From: Obelidium mucronatum
Taxonomy: Eukaryota > Chytridiomycota > Chytridiomycetes > Chytridiales > Chytriomycetaceae
Length of the DNA stretch: 29,657 nucleotides
Reading direction: 5' to 3'
Assembly: GCA_025765595.1 (NCBI GenBank)
Contig: JAIVFH010000309.1
Coordinates: 1-29,657 of the forward strand
A model generated the notes under the pieces. That model had not been told where the DNA came from. It was given only the letters and a program-made list of their open reading frames with translations, and ran no database searches. Shown here one piece after another: positions 1 to 9,430 of this stretch. Positions within the stretch are counted from its first letter, which is position 1; the number at the start of each line of letters is the position of its first letter. The position numbers were made by a program, and so were the translations under genes.

Positions 1-520
1 AAACAGGTTCTGCTCGCATTCCCGTAATCGATTCAAGTGATAGAAGCGCGGGGAGGAGAAGTTGCCTGAATGAGTTGGTGTTGAGTTGAAATCAAAAACC
101 AAAAAACAAACATAACCAAAAAAAAAAAAAAAAAAAGACAGAACGAACTTGTTGTTGATTGCCTTCTCTTCTCGGATCCAGAGAACCACTTTTCGGATTG
201 CCGGCAAGTGATCCACGCGAGGACTAAAGTTCTTTTCAAAGCCACGGTGGAAATCGCGGACTTCCTTGATCCTCGCGCGATCCAGTTTGTTGAATTGCGA
301 ATCGGTGATTGTAGTGTAGTCAATGATGTTCGACAGTCTGCGGCGCATCCGGCCGTTTGCGGGGTTTGTGTGGTACATGCCGTAGCGGGCGGCTTTCAGC
401 GACAGCAGATTAGTCGTGGGGAATGCGGCGTCGAGCGGCCGCGTGGGCAGTTTCGCCAGCGGCGTCTGGAACAGCGCCGTGAGCGACAGCCTGTGTTGAG
501 TAATCAGAGTCAGCGTCAGA

Positions 521-551
<31 letters not shown>

Positions 552-811
552 CACACGCCGCACGCCGCCCCGCACCTCTTCGCGCGCGCGGCGGCGTCGC
601 TGTCGCGCTGCAGCTTCGCGGCGGCGGCGGCCGCGCCCGGCGCCAGCGGCGACTCGTGCGCGTACGCCAGCACGAGCAGGTCGTCGACCAGCGTCGCGTA
701 GTGGTGCTCCTCCAGCCGCGCGCGCACCACCGCCGCCGCCGCGTCGATGCCGCTGCGCCCGAGGAAGTCCGGCGCCCCTGCTGCTGCGGAGAAGGCGCGG
801 CGGTGCATCAT
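1..811 (-). CDS. MRPL7: Mitochondrial large-ribosomal-subunit protein uL5m (MRPL7-like), 3'-partial, frame broken at a poly-C run
   Basis: This gene encodes a protein of the mitochondrial 60S-equivalent subunit, uL5 family, which sits near the central protuberance and 5S-rRNA-equivalent region. The chosen start is the ATG pair at 806-811, giving an Arg/Ala-rich leader (MMHRRAFSAAAG) that fits a mitochondrial targeting peptide. A fungal MRPL7-like N-terminal segment follows (RARLEEHHYATLVDDLLVLAYAHE, shown in part: RLEEHHYATLVDDLL). The uL5 core begins further on with LPAIRKVVLW and AINNK; after the intron it continues QLLLPALLSLESITGMRAEPV (key core LESITGMRAEPV), matching the family's 'L..ITG..P' region. 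The frame before the C29 tract (522-550) does not match the frame after it, so either the tract length is wrong or the allele is broken. The C-terminal half lies off the left edge. The exon is much more GC-rich than its surroundings. Family assignment is from remembered motif similarity. Confidence 0.75.
66..148 (-). other. Intron in the uL5m gene (83 nt)
   Basis: On the minus strand the donor is AACAA|GTTCGT (GT at 148-147) and the acceptor is CATTCAG|GCAACT (AG at 67-66). The intron contains the long T run seen as poly-A at 120-136. Splicing in phase 2 joins INN-K-QLLLPAL, which restores uL5 family similarity, while reading straight through meets a stop. The donor is not a perfect consensus. 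Confidence 0.65.
522..550. repeat. C29 homopolymer inside the uL5m coding region
   Basis: Twenty-nine consecutive C residues (poly-G on the coding strand, a glycine run). Codons upstream start at positions congruent to 1 mod 3 and codons downstream at 0 mod 3, so the tract length as given breaks the frame. A homopolymer of this length is a classic place for sequencing or assembly error. Confidence 0.9.
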
Positions 812-903
812 TCGGAAAAGAAGAAAAATGTCTTTCTTTATTACAGCTGCAACCACCTGAAAAAAATAAACTTCTCTCTGTAGGTAAACCATATAGTAAA
901 CAA

Positions 904-1013
904 ATATGAATCCACTTTTTGTGTGGGTGAACTCACTGAGCTGTTTAGGGGAATATATGAATTCACCAACAGAATGCATGAACTCACCAACAATAATAAC
1001 TATATGAATTCAT
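904..1013. repeat. Left cluster of palindromic TGAATTCA-type decamers
   Basis: Copies of RTGAAYTCAC lie at 927-936 (GTGAACTCAC), 957-966 (ATGAATTCAC), 978-987 (ATGAACTCAC) and 1004-1013 (ATGAATTCAT), with a weaker one near 905 (ATGAATCCAC). GTGAATTCAC is its own reverse complement. The cluster ends 12 nt before the Harbinger left terminal repeat, and the same motif recurs beyond the right terminal repeat (4345-5071). This looks like an array of protein-binding sites or the subterminal region of an older element. Confidence 0.75.
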
Positions 1014-1150
1014 TAGGACGTCACAGTGGAGGACGGCCAAAAATAGTTTAAATCAAGTGTTTCAGAAAAAAATAACCACATGGTTAATTTTATCCCAACA
1101 CAGCAAATTTCGGAAAGTTAACCACAAGGTGTCATCCAAAAACCAACGCC

Positions 1151-2322
1151 ATGTCGTGGTTTATCCTGTGGTTAATCGCCAGACAGCGTCGGATGCAAAT
1201 GTCAAGGACCAAGTTGCGGGCAGCGATCATCATTCACAAGCGCCTCGCAATCAGAACACGGAACACCATTACCACCAGGAGTCTTGGCAATTCCAATAAC
1301 AACAGCTGGCACACACTTTACAACCAAGACAAGACTGACGATGCCTCCTTTGTTGCATCAACATCACTCACACGGCTGGCGTTTGCACAGTTGTTGCAGG
1401 CATTCAAATCACACTATATTCACAAGTCGGGACCTGGGAAACGTGGCCGACCGCGAAAAGCGTATGGCAAGTCAACAGTACTAGGTTTATTGCTCTGTTT
1501 CTATACAGGCACTTCAGACACAACAAGCCTCTGCCGCAAATTCTGTATGCCTCCCACAACCCTATTGAGAACACTCCGCTCTGCAGAAATTTCTCTGAAT
1601 AGCGCAATGCGCAATCTATTGGATTGCAAAATTCGGTGGCCTTCATTCAAGGATCAGCAGCGTTGGGCACTGTTGATTGCTGCGAAAGAACCATTAGTTC
1701 GAAACAAGTTTGGTTTCATAGACGGCAAGAATTACCGGGTTCAAAGTCCTTCAGATTGTGATAGACAAAATGCCATGTACAATGGCTGGCTACATTCAGT
1801 TCTTGTGACGGGGGTCCTTTGTTTTGGGGTGGATGGAACAATCATATGGATGAAACACAACTGCCCAGGGTCTTGGAATGATGGAGAAATGAGTCGGCCA
1901 TTTCGCGAAAAGCTGTTAGATACCTCCAAGACACTGGTGGAGTATGGTGTGACAGCTGATACTGCATTTCCAACAAGTGACGATATGTTTGGGAAAATTG
2001 TTACTCCTCTAAAAGGTACGGTTTACATCTATTTATTTATTCTTTAATTTGTTCTAAAATTCTTAAAGATGGTGACTTGGATTGCACTGCTCCAGGGCTT
2101 CGTCATACGGTTCAAGCTGTCAGTAATGCAGTAACTTCAATTCGTCAAGCCGCGGAATGGGGAATGGGAGCGGTCGAAAAGGTGTACAAGAGAATGACTT
2201 TGCGTTTGCCCTATAACCAGGATCGTCGTGCCCTCCGTTTGGAAAATATGCATTGGCTCTACAATTTTCGCGTCTGTCGCACTTGGATATCCCAAATTCG
2301 AAGTTATTTTCATCGGCGATAG
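1151..2322 (+). CDS. Harbinger (HARBI1/DDE_Tnp_4-like) transposase, two exons
   Basis: This is a cut-and-paste transposase acting on the element's terminal repeats. Exon 1 is 1151-2015 and exon 2 is 2069-2322. The intron is 53 nt (AAAAG|GTACGG ... TTAAAG|ATGG), and splicing gives PLK-DGDLDCTAPGLRHTVQ. The product is about 372 aa. An N-terminal basic patch (KRGRPRK) is followed by a helix-turn-helix-like stretch (TTSLCRKFCMPPTTLLRTL). The catalytic triad of the family is visible: D in GFIDGKN, D in TADTAFPT, and E in RQAAEWGMG, followed by KVYKRMTLRLPY as in Harbinger proteins. The first ATG was chosen as start, but the first 60 residues look low in similarity, so a later start is possible. 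The frame is otherwise intact. Confidence 0.85.
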
Positions 2323-2855
2323 TTGTTTGGTTATTAAGCATAATTAAAACAGTTGTTTTCAACTTGAAAAAATATTAGTAAAAATATCATTTAAAAAAAC
2401 ACGAAAAACGACTGGAGGTGAGCTGTCTCCATCCTATGTTATTCACTGCATTGGTTTCTCCTGCCTTATCATTACCTATCACCTTCATTTCTATCCTCTC
2501 TTGTTTGCTTGAGGTTTCTTCCCTCTCCGTTGGTATACGGGGGAGGTCTGAGTGGATTGGTTAGTTTGGTTGTGTGACCCGTACACTCACAAATCAGCCT
2601 GAACAACGTATCCATTAAGATCTCCCAGCATTCAGATTGGTGTTGTGATGTTGGTGTTGGTTGTTTTTTCTCGACTTTTCGAGCTGGGCGGGCTGTTGCG
2701 ACGTTCTCAATTGACATCTATTCCGCACCGGAAGAAAATACAAGTGTCAAAGGCCATCAAAGTCAACTATGAATTATGTGATAAATATTGCTATTCCATT
2801 CTTTTTTGTATTTAATTGATGATCATGGCTCTTCCCACCTTGCCATCTTTGAATC
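2323..2855. other. Non-coding interior of the Harbinger element
   Basis: This 530-nt stretch lies between the convergent transposase and Myb-like genes. It is AT-rich with pyrimidine-rich stretches (about 2450-2520) and shows no frame I can support on either strand. It probably holds the 3' ends and poly-A signals of the two genes. Confidence 0.5.
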
Positions 2856-3421
2856 CTAAATGGCATTGCCATTACTGGAACCATAGCCGCTCAGTCGTTT
2901 CATGGTGAGTTCCAACTCCAACAATCTGAGTTTTTGAGCCTCCTCCCTTTCCTCGCGCTCTCTTTCAATGGCTGCTTGTCTTTCCTTTCTTTCCACTTCT
3001 CTTTCTCTACGTTGCTCCTCTCTCTCTTCATCTTCCCTTTTCTCTCTTCTTAAGCGCTCCTGAGCTAATTTGTGTCGTTCCAATTGCCTTGCTTCCATTT
3101 CTTCCCTTATTAACGATTCCCTTCTTTCCTCTCCCTTCATAAACATGATTACCAAAGCATTATCATTTTGTCCACTTGACGCTGTGGCGAGTTTTTCAAT
3201 GGCGTCATCAGCTGTCATCCTTCTTTTTGCTGCAGTGGACATAGTCCGACCTTTGTTCTTTGCTCCAACAATTCAGGAATGGTGTAGCCTGTTCTTCTGG
3301 GTACAGTATACTCATCGCCTTGTTTGGTTGCAGGCTTGGTGTTAGTGGCATTCTTGGTTTTTGAGGTTCCCTTTTTTTTGGCTGAAGCGCTTTCCAGTGG
3401 CCCCTTCTCCGTATACACCAC
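2856..3421 (-). pseudogene. Charged coiled-coil C-terminal part of the Harbinger accessory protein, in two frames
   Basis: Two overlapping open stretches read leftward. 3421-3215 is Lys-rich (KGPLESASAKKKGTSKTK, then PRRTGYTIPELLEQRTK). 3242-2856 starts MSTAAKRRMTADDAIEKLA and runs into a long Arg/Glu coiled coil (LIREEMEARQLERHKLAQE and onward) ending at a stop at 2856. They are in different frames with no intron of plausible size between them. I infer that they belong with the Myb/SANT ORF just upstream, because Harbinger-associated SANT proteins often end in such a coil. The frame changes suggest decay or sequence error; it could also be a separate small gene. Confidence 0.45.
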
Positions 3422-3445
3422 ACCATGATCATCAACAAGAGTAAA

Positions 3446-4172
3446 CTAATTTCGCTTGAGTGGAGATGGATTGGTTCTGAAATCATTCAGTCTGGGAGGA
3501 GCCGATCTTGGAGACTGAGAGAACGACGGCTGTGTCGGAGATGATGTTGGTCTGGGAGATGTTGCAGCAGTAGGTGAGAACTCTTGTTGCTGCATTGAGC
3601 GGTTCAAGTGCAAAGCTTCATCATCCTCTCCATCCCGATCATTGTCCTGATCATCCCAGTCTCCCATATTCTTGGAGTTGTTATCAAATCCTTGCTCCTC
3701 ATCTTCCCTTTCTTCATCCTCATCTTCTTCTCCTTCTTCAGTTTCCTCCAAGGACTCTTCACTATCATTCAACTCAATGACAGAGTTGTATGATTCAATC
3801 TCGTGCTGTACTCTTTTTGCCTCCCTAACAGAGTGGGGACAGTTTGGATCTCCAGTCGGCTTTCGATACTTCAGCAAATTACGGAATATGTTTTTGCACT
3901 GATCGCCATTCCTATTAGTCCTGAATGCTCGACTGTCGAACAATTCAGCAACTCGATCCCATCCATTTGCACCAGCAGGTTTTACATCTTCACCACTCTA
4001 ATACATGCTGATGTGGTTGAGAATTATTCAATAAACTATGTTATAACCTACCAAGTTTTTCTTGTTCTCCCCAGTTCTTCCCTCCAGTGGTCTTCCTTTT
4101 GGTTGGACTTCCTGCGGCCTTCTTTAGTGCCTTCTTCATGGATGCTGCCTTGCGTTCTGCCAGTGTGATCAT
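3446..4172 (-). pseudogene. Myb/SANT-like DNA-binding protein of the Harbinger element, apparently frameshifted
   Basis: In Harbinger systems this partner binds DNA and brings the transposase to the element ends. The start is the ATG at 4172 (MITLAERKAASMKKALKKAA), a basic leader. Exon 1 may end at 4048, with exon 2 starting at 3996 (51-nt intron, donor GTTATA, acceptor TTAGAG). The SANT-like core contains PAGANGW ... DRVAELFDSR ... NRNGDQCKNIFRNLLKYRKP and then TGDPNCPHSVREAKRV, the familiar 'KPTGDP.CP..V..AK' tail. Between GANGW and DRVAEL, near 3957-3962, the run TGGGGAT carries one base too many, shifting the frame. A long acidic stretch (about 70-115 of the continuous part) and a Ser/Pro-rich C-terminus follow, to a stop at 3446. 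Confidence 0.65.
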
Positions 4173-4344
4173 TTTTCCAAGTCTTTTAACCACGATCAAA
4201 ATTAACCTCGGTGGTTAATTTGCGAAGACGGTTTTTTCGTCTCAGCAAATTTAACCTCGAAGTTAACTCTGGTTAACTTTTGCTAAACCAGGTGGTTATC
4301 TTTTTTTTAAACCATCAATTTAAACCATTTTTGGCTGTCCTCCA

Positions 4345-5071
4345 GTGAGTTTACCATTGGTTTACTGCCAACTCCATAAGTATTTATACCCTTGAATTTG
4401 ATGGTTTTTTTGATGCCAGTAAACATTGTGGTAAACCATGAGAAAAGAAATGAATTCACATAACAACAGAAAACATGAACTCACAGACCAAAACATGAAT
4501 TTGAGTGAATTCACTTCTTTATTTTTTGAATTCACTATTGAATAATAAAGAAACAAGATAGAATGAAGCTTGAGTCAGATGCCTTGGCAGCACTGCAGAG
4601 TCTCTCAAGCTGCCGATGCCATCAAAAAACTGCCAACCAAAAAGCGTACTGGTATTCAGAAAAAGGCAAAGAAGAAGGCAAAACAGGAAGAAGTGAAGTC
4701 ACAAGAAGGACTGGAAGCTGCAGCAGAACCATGGGATCTTCTCCTGATAGCCATGTGCAATGAGATGCGCCCTAGCAGACAATCAAGACAAGCAATGAAT
4801 ATTGGGATTAGTTTGGGTTGTATTGGATTAGCAAATAAAGTGAATGTGAATTCATTTGTGAGTTTATTAAGATCATCGGTGGGTGTGGTGAGTTCACTAT
4901 TCCTTGCTTGAAGAAAGCTGTGAATTCACAACAAACCTAATAAGCAAACACCAAATCAAAAAAGATGAGGAGAAAATGAAATCATGTCATATCCATAGCA
5001 TAAATTTTGTGATTTCATTTGTATGTCACAACTACTAATAGTGAATTCACAAATTAGAAATATGAACTCAC
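4345..5071. repeat. Right cluster of palindromic TGAATTCA-type decamers (about 11 copies)
   Basis: Copies of the decamer lie at 4345 (GTGAGTTTAC), 4450 (ATGAATTCAC), 4475 (ATGAACTCAC), 4505 (GTGAATTCAC), 4526 (TTGAATTCAC), 4846 (GTGAATTCAT), 4858 (GTGAGTTTAT), 4888 (GTGAGTTCAC), 4920 (GTGAATTCAC), 5041 (GTGAATTCAC) and 5062 (ATGAACTCAC). I found none inside the Harbinger element. The first copy starts within the last two bases of the Harbinger right terminal repeat. With 904-1013 this makes a set of about 15 sites that the Harbinger insertion appears to split. Confidence 0.8.
4563..4911 (+). pseudogene. Degenerate ORF, very basic, unknown family
   Basis: Two frames together read LAALQSLS, then QAADAIKKLPTKKRTGIQKK, then KAKQEEVKSQ and PWDLLLIAMCNEM. 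The frame change is near 4605-4615. The Lys-rich part could be a nuclear-localisation or DNA-binding tail. It lies between copies of the palindromic decamer, so it may be what is left of a gene carried by that older element. I do not recognise the family. Confidence 0.25.
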
Positions 5072-5225
5072 ACAATTTCAAAATAAAGAGCTTCCACTGA
5101 TTCCTTAGATTGCATTAAATTTTGTTACTATTGGAAACAACTAGTTTTGTGAAGGCAAAAAGAGAATCTGAAGAGTGAGAAAATATCGTCTCCCTCTGTA
5201 AAATGACAGTCAAATATTTCCAAAA

Positions 5226-6144
5226 ATGGGACCACAAAATCAAACAACAAATCAAAAAACAATTGCCGAGCTTGGCGGAATATCAGTGCTGGCAAAGAAA
5301 GGAAAGGCGACTTCTGTGCATTCTATTCAAGCACTTCAAACAGAGATTGCCGAGTTTTCTGCGCTGAATAGAATAGGATACACACTGTGCCGTAATCAGG
5401 CTCCTTTGATTATCGAAGTTCCTGAAGTTCCTGCCCAAAGATTGCTCCATCAATCCCAAAGAGTGTTTCCTTCACTTGAAGTCAATCTACCTCAAACAAC
5501 GGCAGAAAAAAATATTTGTGTTGTTCCTGGCCTTGCGAATGGTTTTCAAAGGGGCTCCGAGATGTACTCACAAGCCATTCTCGTATTTGGATATCCCATG
5601 CAGTGCCACAAGCTTGGCAATTCCACGCATTTGTGACAATAGCCCTTTTGAGTCTTGCCCACATGACGTTGCCTTGCTGTTTGCATCCTATAGTTCTATG
5701 CTGCTATTGAATCACCGTTGAACATAAAAGCCCTATCACCTGGTCCTTCCACAGAGTTGTATTTGCAAGGGAAGAGTCTCCTTCAAACCAGCAACAATGG
5801 ATTGCTTTGTATTCACTTTCACCTTCACCCCGCTTCACAACACTCAGGAATGCAACCGCAAAACTGAAATTGTTGTTCCGAATGTGCCACTTCCAATAAG
5901 CGGGGTACCACTTGTGATGGATTTGGAAGTGCCAGCTGTTGTGGTACCTACTGCAAGAATTACTACATGGAAGAGAGTTTCAGCAACTTGCACTTTAATT
6001 CAAGAATGTTTAATAGGTGATGAAGAGTCTGATGAAGACAGATTGACTTGTGAAGAGTTAGGGATTGCTGAAGACCGGCAAAAAACTGTTAGTAGAAGTG
6101 GGAGACTCATCACAAAGCCACAAAAACATGTAAGATTTGCTTGA
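5226..6144 (+). pseudogene. ORF remnants of unknown origin, the last with a basic RSGR..KP tail
   Basis: 5226-5636 reads 136 codons from an ATG (MGPQNQTTNQKTIAELGG) without a recognisable domain. 5797-6144 reads 115 codons ending in LTCEELGIAEDRQ then TVSRSGRLITKPQKHVRFA. A 'RSGR..KP' basic end of this kind is common at the C-terminus of transposon-encoded proteins, so this may be the 3' end of an old transposon gene on the + strand. The stretch between them (5637-5796) has stops in all + frames. No function is claimed. Confidence 0.25.
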
Positions 6145-6164
6145 TGATTTTGAATAAAAATTTT

Positions 6165-6220
6165 CTTTGTGAAAAAACAGTGAAAAAACGGTGAAATTAA
6201 TGTGAAATTATGGTGAATTT
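6165..6220. repeat. Short direct repeats of GTGAAA/GTGAAT
   Basis: Five or six GTGAA half-sites stand close together (GTGAAAAAACAGTGAAAAAA, then GGTGAAATTAATGTGAAATT and GGTGAATTTC). They resemble half of the palindromic decamer found at 4345-5071, and may mark the far edge of the same older element. From 6221 to 6630 I see no gene. Confidence 0.5.
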
Positions 6221-6630
6221 CTGATCATACAGGATTGCACAACCATATCCGAAAAAGAACAAGTAAGCCAAGGTCCTTGGCTACTTGTTTTGAAAGTATT
6301 GGAAGGGCACATAAAAATGTGATTGGCATGCATCTGGAAACTGGGCTGAGTCATGAATATGCATATCAGGAATATATGACACATTCAAATGCATAAAAAA
6401 GCATATATGGTATATGAGATGCTTAAAATACATTTAGAAGCTGTCTTGGGATTTTGCAGTAATCCTGATGAAATCCACAACCTCACGATTGTCCTCATCA
6501 TAATCGACAAGTTTTAATGTTTGATATTGCAAAAGCTAAACAAACAAATTAGATAAGCACTTAATAACATTTGTATAATGCTTACCAATCCATCAGATAG
6601 AATATGCAAGGTAAAGTACCGCTTCAGCTT

Positions 6631-7905
6631 TTACTCAAATCCTCGATAAGCTGGGAGATGAGAGTCTAAATTCCACATATAAAAGCCGGAAACTGCGGAA
6701 ACTAAAGAAACAACCTTCTCTTTTTGTGGCCCACTTGCTTCATCTAGATTTGCCCCAAAATCTCCAGCCAACAGTTGCCTAATAGCAAACACCTTGTCAA
6801 TCCAAGTCACATGTCGAATCATTTGCTCCTCTGAGTTTTTATGATTTGTCCTTGCATATGCTTTTACAACACTGAACTGTTTTGTAGCTTCCATGTGCTC
6901 CGTTCCAAAAGAATCAGATCCGCTGAATCTCTTTATTGCCCTCCGAAAGCAGCTCAATATGCATTTTTGGAAAATTCATGTCCTTCTCCCTTTGAAATAC
7001 ATCAAGCTGACTGTCAAATTCAACAAGCTTTCCCTCCAAAGAATCAAGTGATGTACATATGTGAGAAGTATTGGAAACCAGCATTGCAATATCAAGAAAT
7101 GTACACAAGCATATTGTCACTTCACGCAGGACAAGATCAACAACACAAGGCAATAGCTGCATCATAATGCTCTTGAAATCTTTCTTGGTCAGTTGACTCA
7201 AAGATGAGACTCCTTTGGAATAATGATTGAAACCTGGGTAGTTGGGAACCAAGGCAAAACGAGAATCGACTGTGTCTACACCAGCGTCTCCATTGACTTC
7301 ACAAATTACCCCTTTTTTCACACCCCCAGAGATGATAGCCAAATATGCCAATATAAATGGCGTGTATTGGATCAGGAGTAACTGCTGAATGTATGCAAAA
7401 CGTTGGTCCCAAGTCATTAAACGCATTCCAAACAAAGGGAACCTGGCCATTTACAGCAAACAATTGAACACCTCAGAAAATGACCGTTTTGCCATATAGC
7501 CCTGAAAGCTTCTGGTCATTGTCTCAGTGGTTTTCACTCCCCAGAACAGACATGACTTGCCACATTCACTCAAGCAATCAGCTGGAACAAGACAGCATGG
7601 CATTGGAAAACTCTTGCACAATGGGCTCACAGTGGAGAATAGCGTCTGCTCAGGGTAATATCCATTGAAATTAAACAGGCAGGGAAAGAATTTGCGCAGT
7701 TGCCCGTCAGGACTGATTAGATCTGCTCCATCCTTCATCCAGTCTTTGATGTCAATCATGATAAGCTCCAACGCAGAGTGTGTAACAGCTTGTCTGAGTT
7801 GACATTGCTCTTTTTCAGAGGTGATACAATGGGCAGATATGTGACCAAGATACTTGAACGGGAGTTTAGCTTCTTGCGGAGACTCTTTTTGATATTCCCT
7901 ATTCA
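6631..7905 (-). pseudogene. Plavaka-type (CACTA-related) transposase relic, N-terminal part missing
   Basis: Reading leftward from about 7905 the frame gives FKYLGHISAHC, DIKDWMKDGADLISPDGQ, then FPCLFNFNGYYPEQTLFS (the family's 'DG ... YP ... DYPEQ' region) and PCCLVPADCL. An in-frame TAA at about 7451-7453 interrupts, after which the same frame resumes (MARFPLFGMRL). It continues with VPNYPGFNHYSKGVSSLSQL (family 'MP.FPGLR.FS.G...L.QWT'), LEGKLVEFDSQLDVFQ and FPKMHIELL. A frameshift near 6920-6955 leads to IKRFSGSDSFGTEHMEATK and AYARTNHKNSEEQM, matching the family's 'FG..D...TE..E..H...K..Y..TN....QM'. The relic stops where the inverted-repeat element at 7897-9668 begins. Identification rests on remembered family motifs. 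Confidence 0.7.
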
Positions 7906-7965
7906 GCCCCGAAAAATCGGAAATTTATGCACCTAAAAAAAAAAAAATTATGAGAAATTATGATG

Positions 7966-7987
7966 AGCTACTTATGCATAAGTAGCT
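7966..7987. repeat. Perfect 22-bp palindrome
   Basis: The half-site AGCTACTTATG is followed directly by its reverse complement. It contains two AAGTAGCT motifs head to head and is the strongest site in the left subterminal cluster of the 7897-9668 element, which makes it a likely dimer binding site. Confidence 0.85.
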
Positions 7988-8375
7988 TATTGAAATAATT
8001 TTGAAAAACTCATTATTGGCCAATAAACAGATTATTGATCAGTAGCTTTTTCGTCAAATCTCATAAGTAGCTTATCAAAACACATTATTGGCCATAAATT
8101 CAATAAATTCGAAAAGTAGGTCCCGAGCTACTTTTGAGCTCATTATAACCACTTATCAACGAAAAACACACAAATTTGAAACAATTCAAAACCATCAACA
8201 TCAGCACTTAAACACCTTTTATTGGGTGGAAAACAACAAATAAAGAAATAAATACAACTTCTTCACTATTAGGAGCAATTAAACGACGGAAGAAGAGATT
8301 CAAGCAGAGATTCTCCTAAAGAACTGGTATAGGAGCTGGAGACAGCGCCAGCGCAGGACGCTTGGTAATCCACAA

Positions 8376-8810
8376 TTACAGTTTGTGGAATGCCCCGCGT
8401 CCGATGCATCCATCCAGTTCCAGTGCCATCGCCCAGAGCAGCGGTTCCGCTCCGCCGCCGCTTGTGCAGCAGTGGGCCACAGCATTGTTTTGGCAGTGAT
8501 GCATCTCGGCGAGGCGGTCACTGTACTCGAGAAGGCGGGCTACGTCTGGTGAATGATAGGAGACAGAGTCAACAACTCCAGCACACAAATAAACACACAA
8601 AAGATAAAAAGAGAGTGACTTACTCCCACATAGACAGCAGTAGTGTGACTGTGGCGCCAGTGGTAACAGGACTTGGAAGCGGGGGACCACCAACACTTCT
8701 TCGGCATGAGTCGAATGTGGACTTTGATGGAAGAATATTTGGAACAAATTTTCATCACTCGAACTTGACCTACCAGCAACCTTTCTGGATGGGATACTGT
8801 GAGAGTTCAA
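8376..8810 (-). pseudogene. Possible captured gene fragment inside the inverted-repeat element (two exons)
   Basis: On the minus strand an open frame up to 8624 ends HYCCLCG at a perfect donor (A|GTAAGT, G at 8623). A good acceptor at 8546-8548 (TTCACCAG) starts an exon reading VARLLEYSDRLAEMHHCQNN and EPLLWAMALELDGCIGRG, to a stop at 8376. The intron would be 78 nt. The second exon is GC-rich, unlike the AT-rich element around it and more like the uL5m exon, so a host gene piece may have been captured. No ATG is visible for the first exon in this frame, and the family is not recognised. Confidence 0.35.
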
Positions 8811-9375
8811 ACTGCAAGTGCTTTATTCTTCCCTTGAATACAGTATGTATCTAACAATTACAAAAAGGAGAAGGGGGGAAGCAAAACGGGACGAGACACT
8901 GGTGTCACGTGCCTGACCCCATGACTTGCTACTTACAAGGCATGCACACATTTCCACACTTGCGCTTTTTTTCTTCATTCTGAAATTGTTGATGTTACCA
9001 CCTTGAGCCACCACCTTTGCACCGACAAGGATCTCTCTACCGAGGCAAGAAGAGTCTCAAGGGCATGAAGTCAATGCCGCCTAAGGTGAGTGCGGTGAGG
9101 CTGCATGTATGATTTGTTGTTATCACCTCTAACTGTCATGTGAAATAGGTGCCATTTGAACGCTCTGAGTAGATTGCATGTGGAGTATGTACCGGTTGAA
9201 TGAGTTTCGCATATCCAAGCATGTCGGTTGGTTTTTTTTTTTGAGTTTGCTTGACATTAGACTATGATCGCATGCCTACCAATACCTATCTGTTATTCAA
9301 TATCTTTCTTTTTCATTTTATTATAACCAGTGGATGAATGTGAACTGCCAAATCATAATATGGTGTTTGGTTTCG

Positions 9376-9430
9376 GAGCGAGCGAGAGAGAGGGAGAGAG
9401 AGAGAGAGAGAGCGAGCAAGAGAGAGAGAT
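9376..9430. repeat. GA-rich microsatellite
   Basis: An imperfect (GA)n / GAGC run within the inverted-repeat element. It is translatable but has no coding character. Confidence 0.85.

Larger units (their letters stand above)
1025..4346 (+). mobile_element. PIF/Harbinger DNA transposon, about 3.3 kb
   Basis: The terminal inverted repeats are 29 nt at 1025-1053 and 4318-4346 (about 26 of 29 match; shared core CCAAAAAT). Inside them lie many subterminal TTAACCAC / GTGGTTAA motifs in both orientations (about 1073-1175 and 4188-4310). The element carries the two genes expected of Harbinger elements: a DDE transposase (+) and a Myb/SANT-like DNA-binding protein (-), facing each other. I see no clean 3-bp target duplication: the flanks are GTCAC on the left and GAGTT on the right. 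The Myb gene appears frameshifted, so this copy may not be autonomous. Confidence 0.85.

Noticed and set aside
208..909. Long + strand frame across the poly-C region (proline/arginine-rich)
   Set aside because: It is the reverse of the uL5m gene; its composition reflects GC-rich antisense sequence and the C run.
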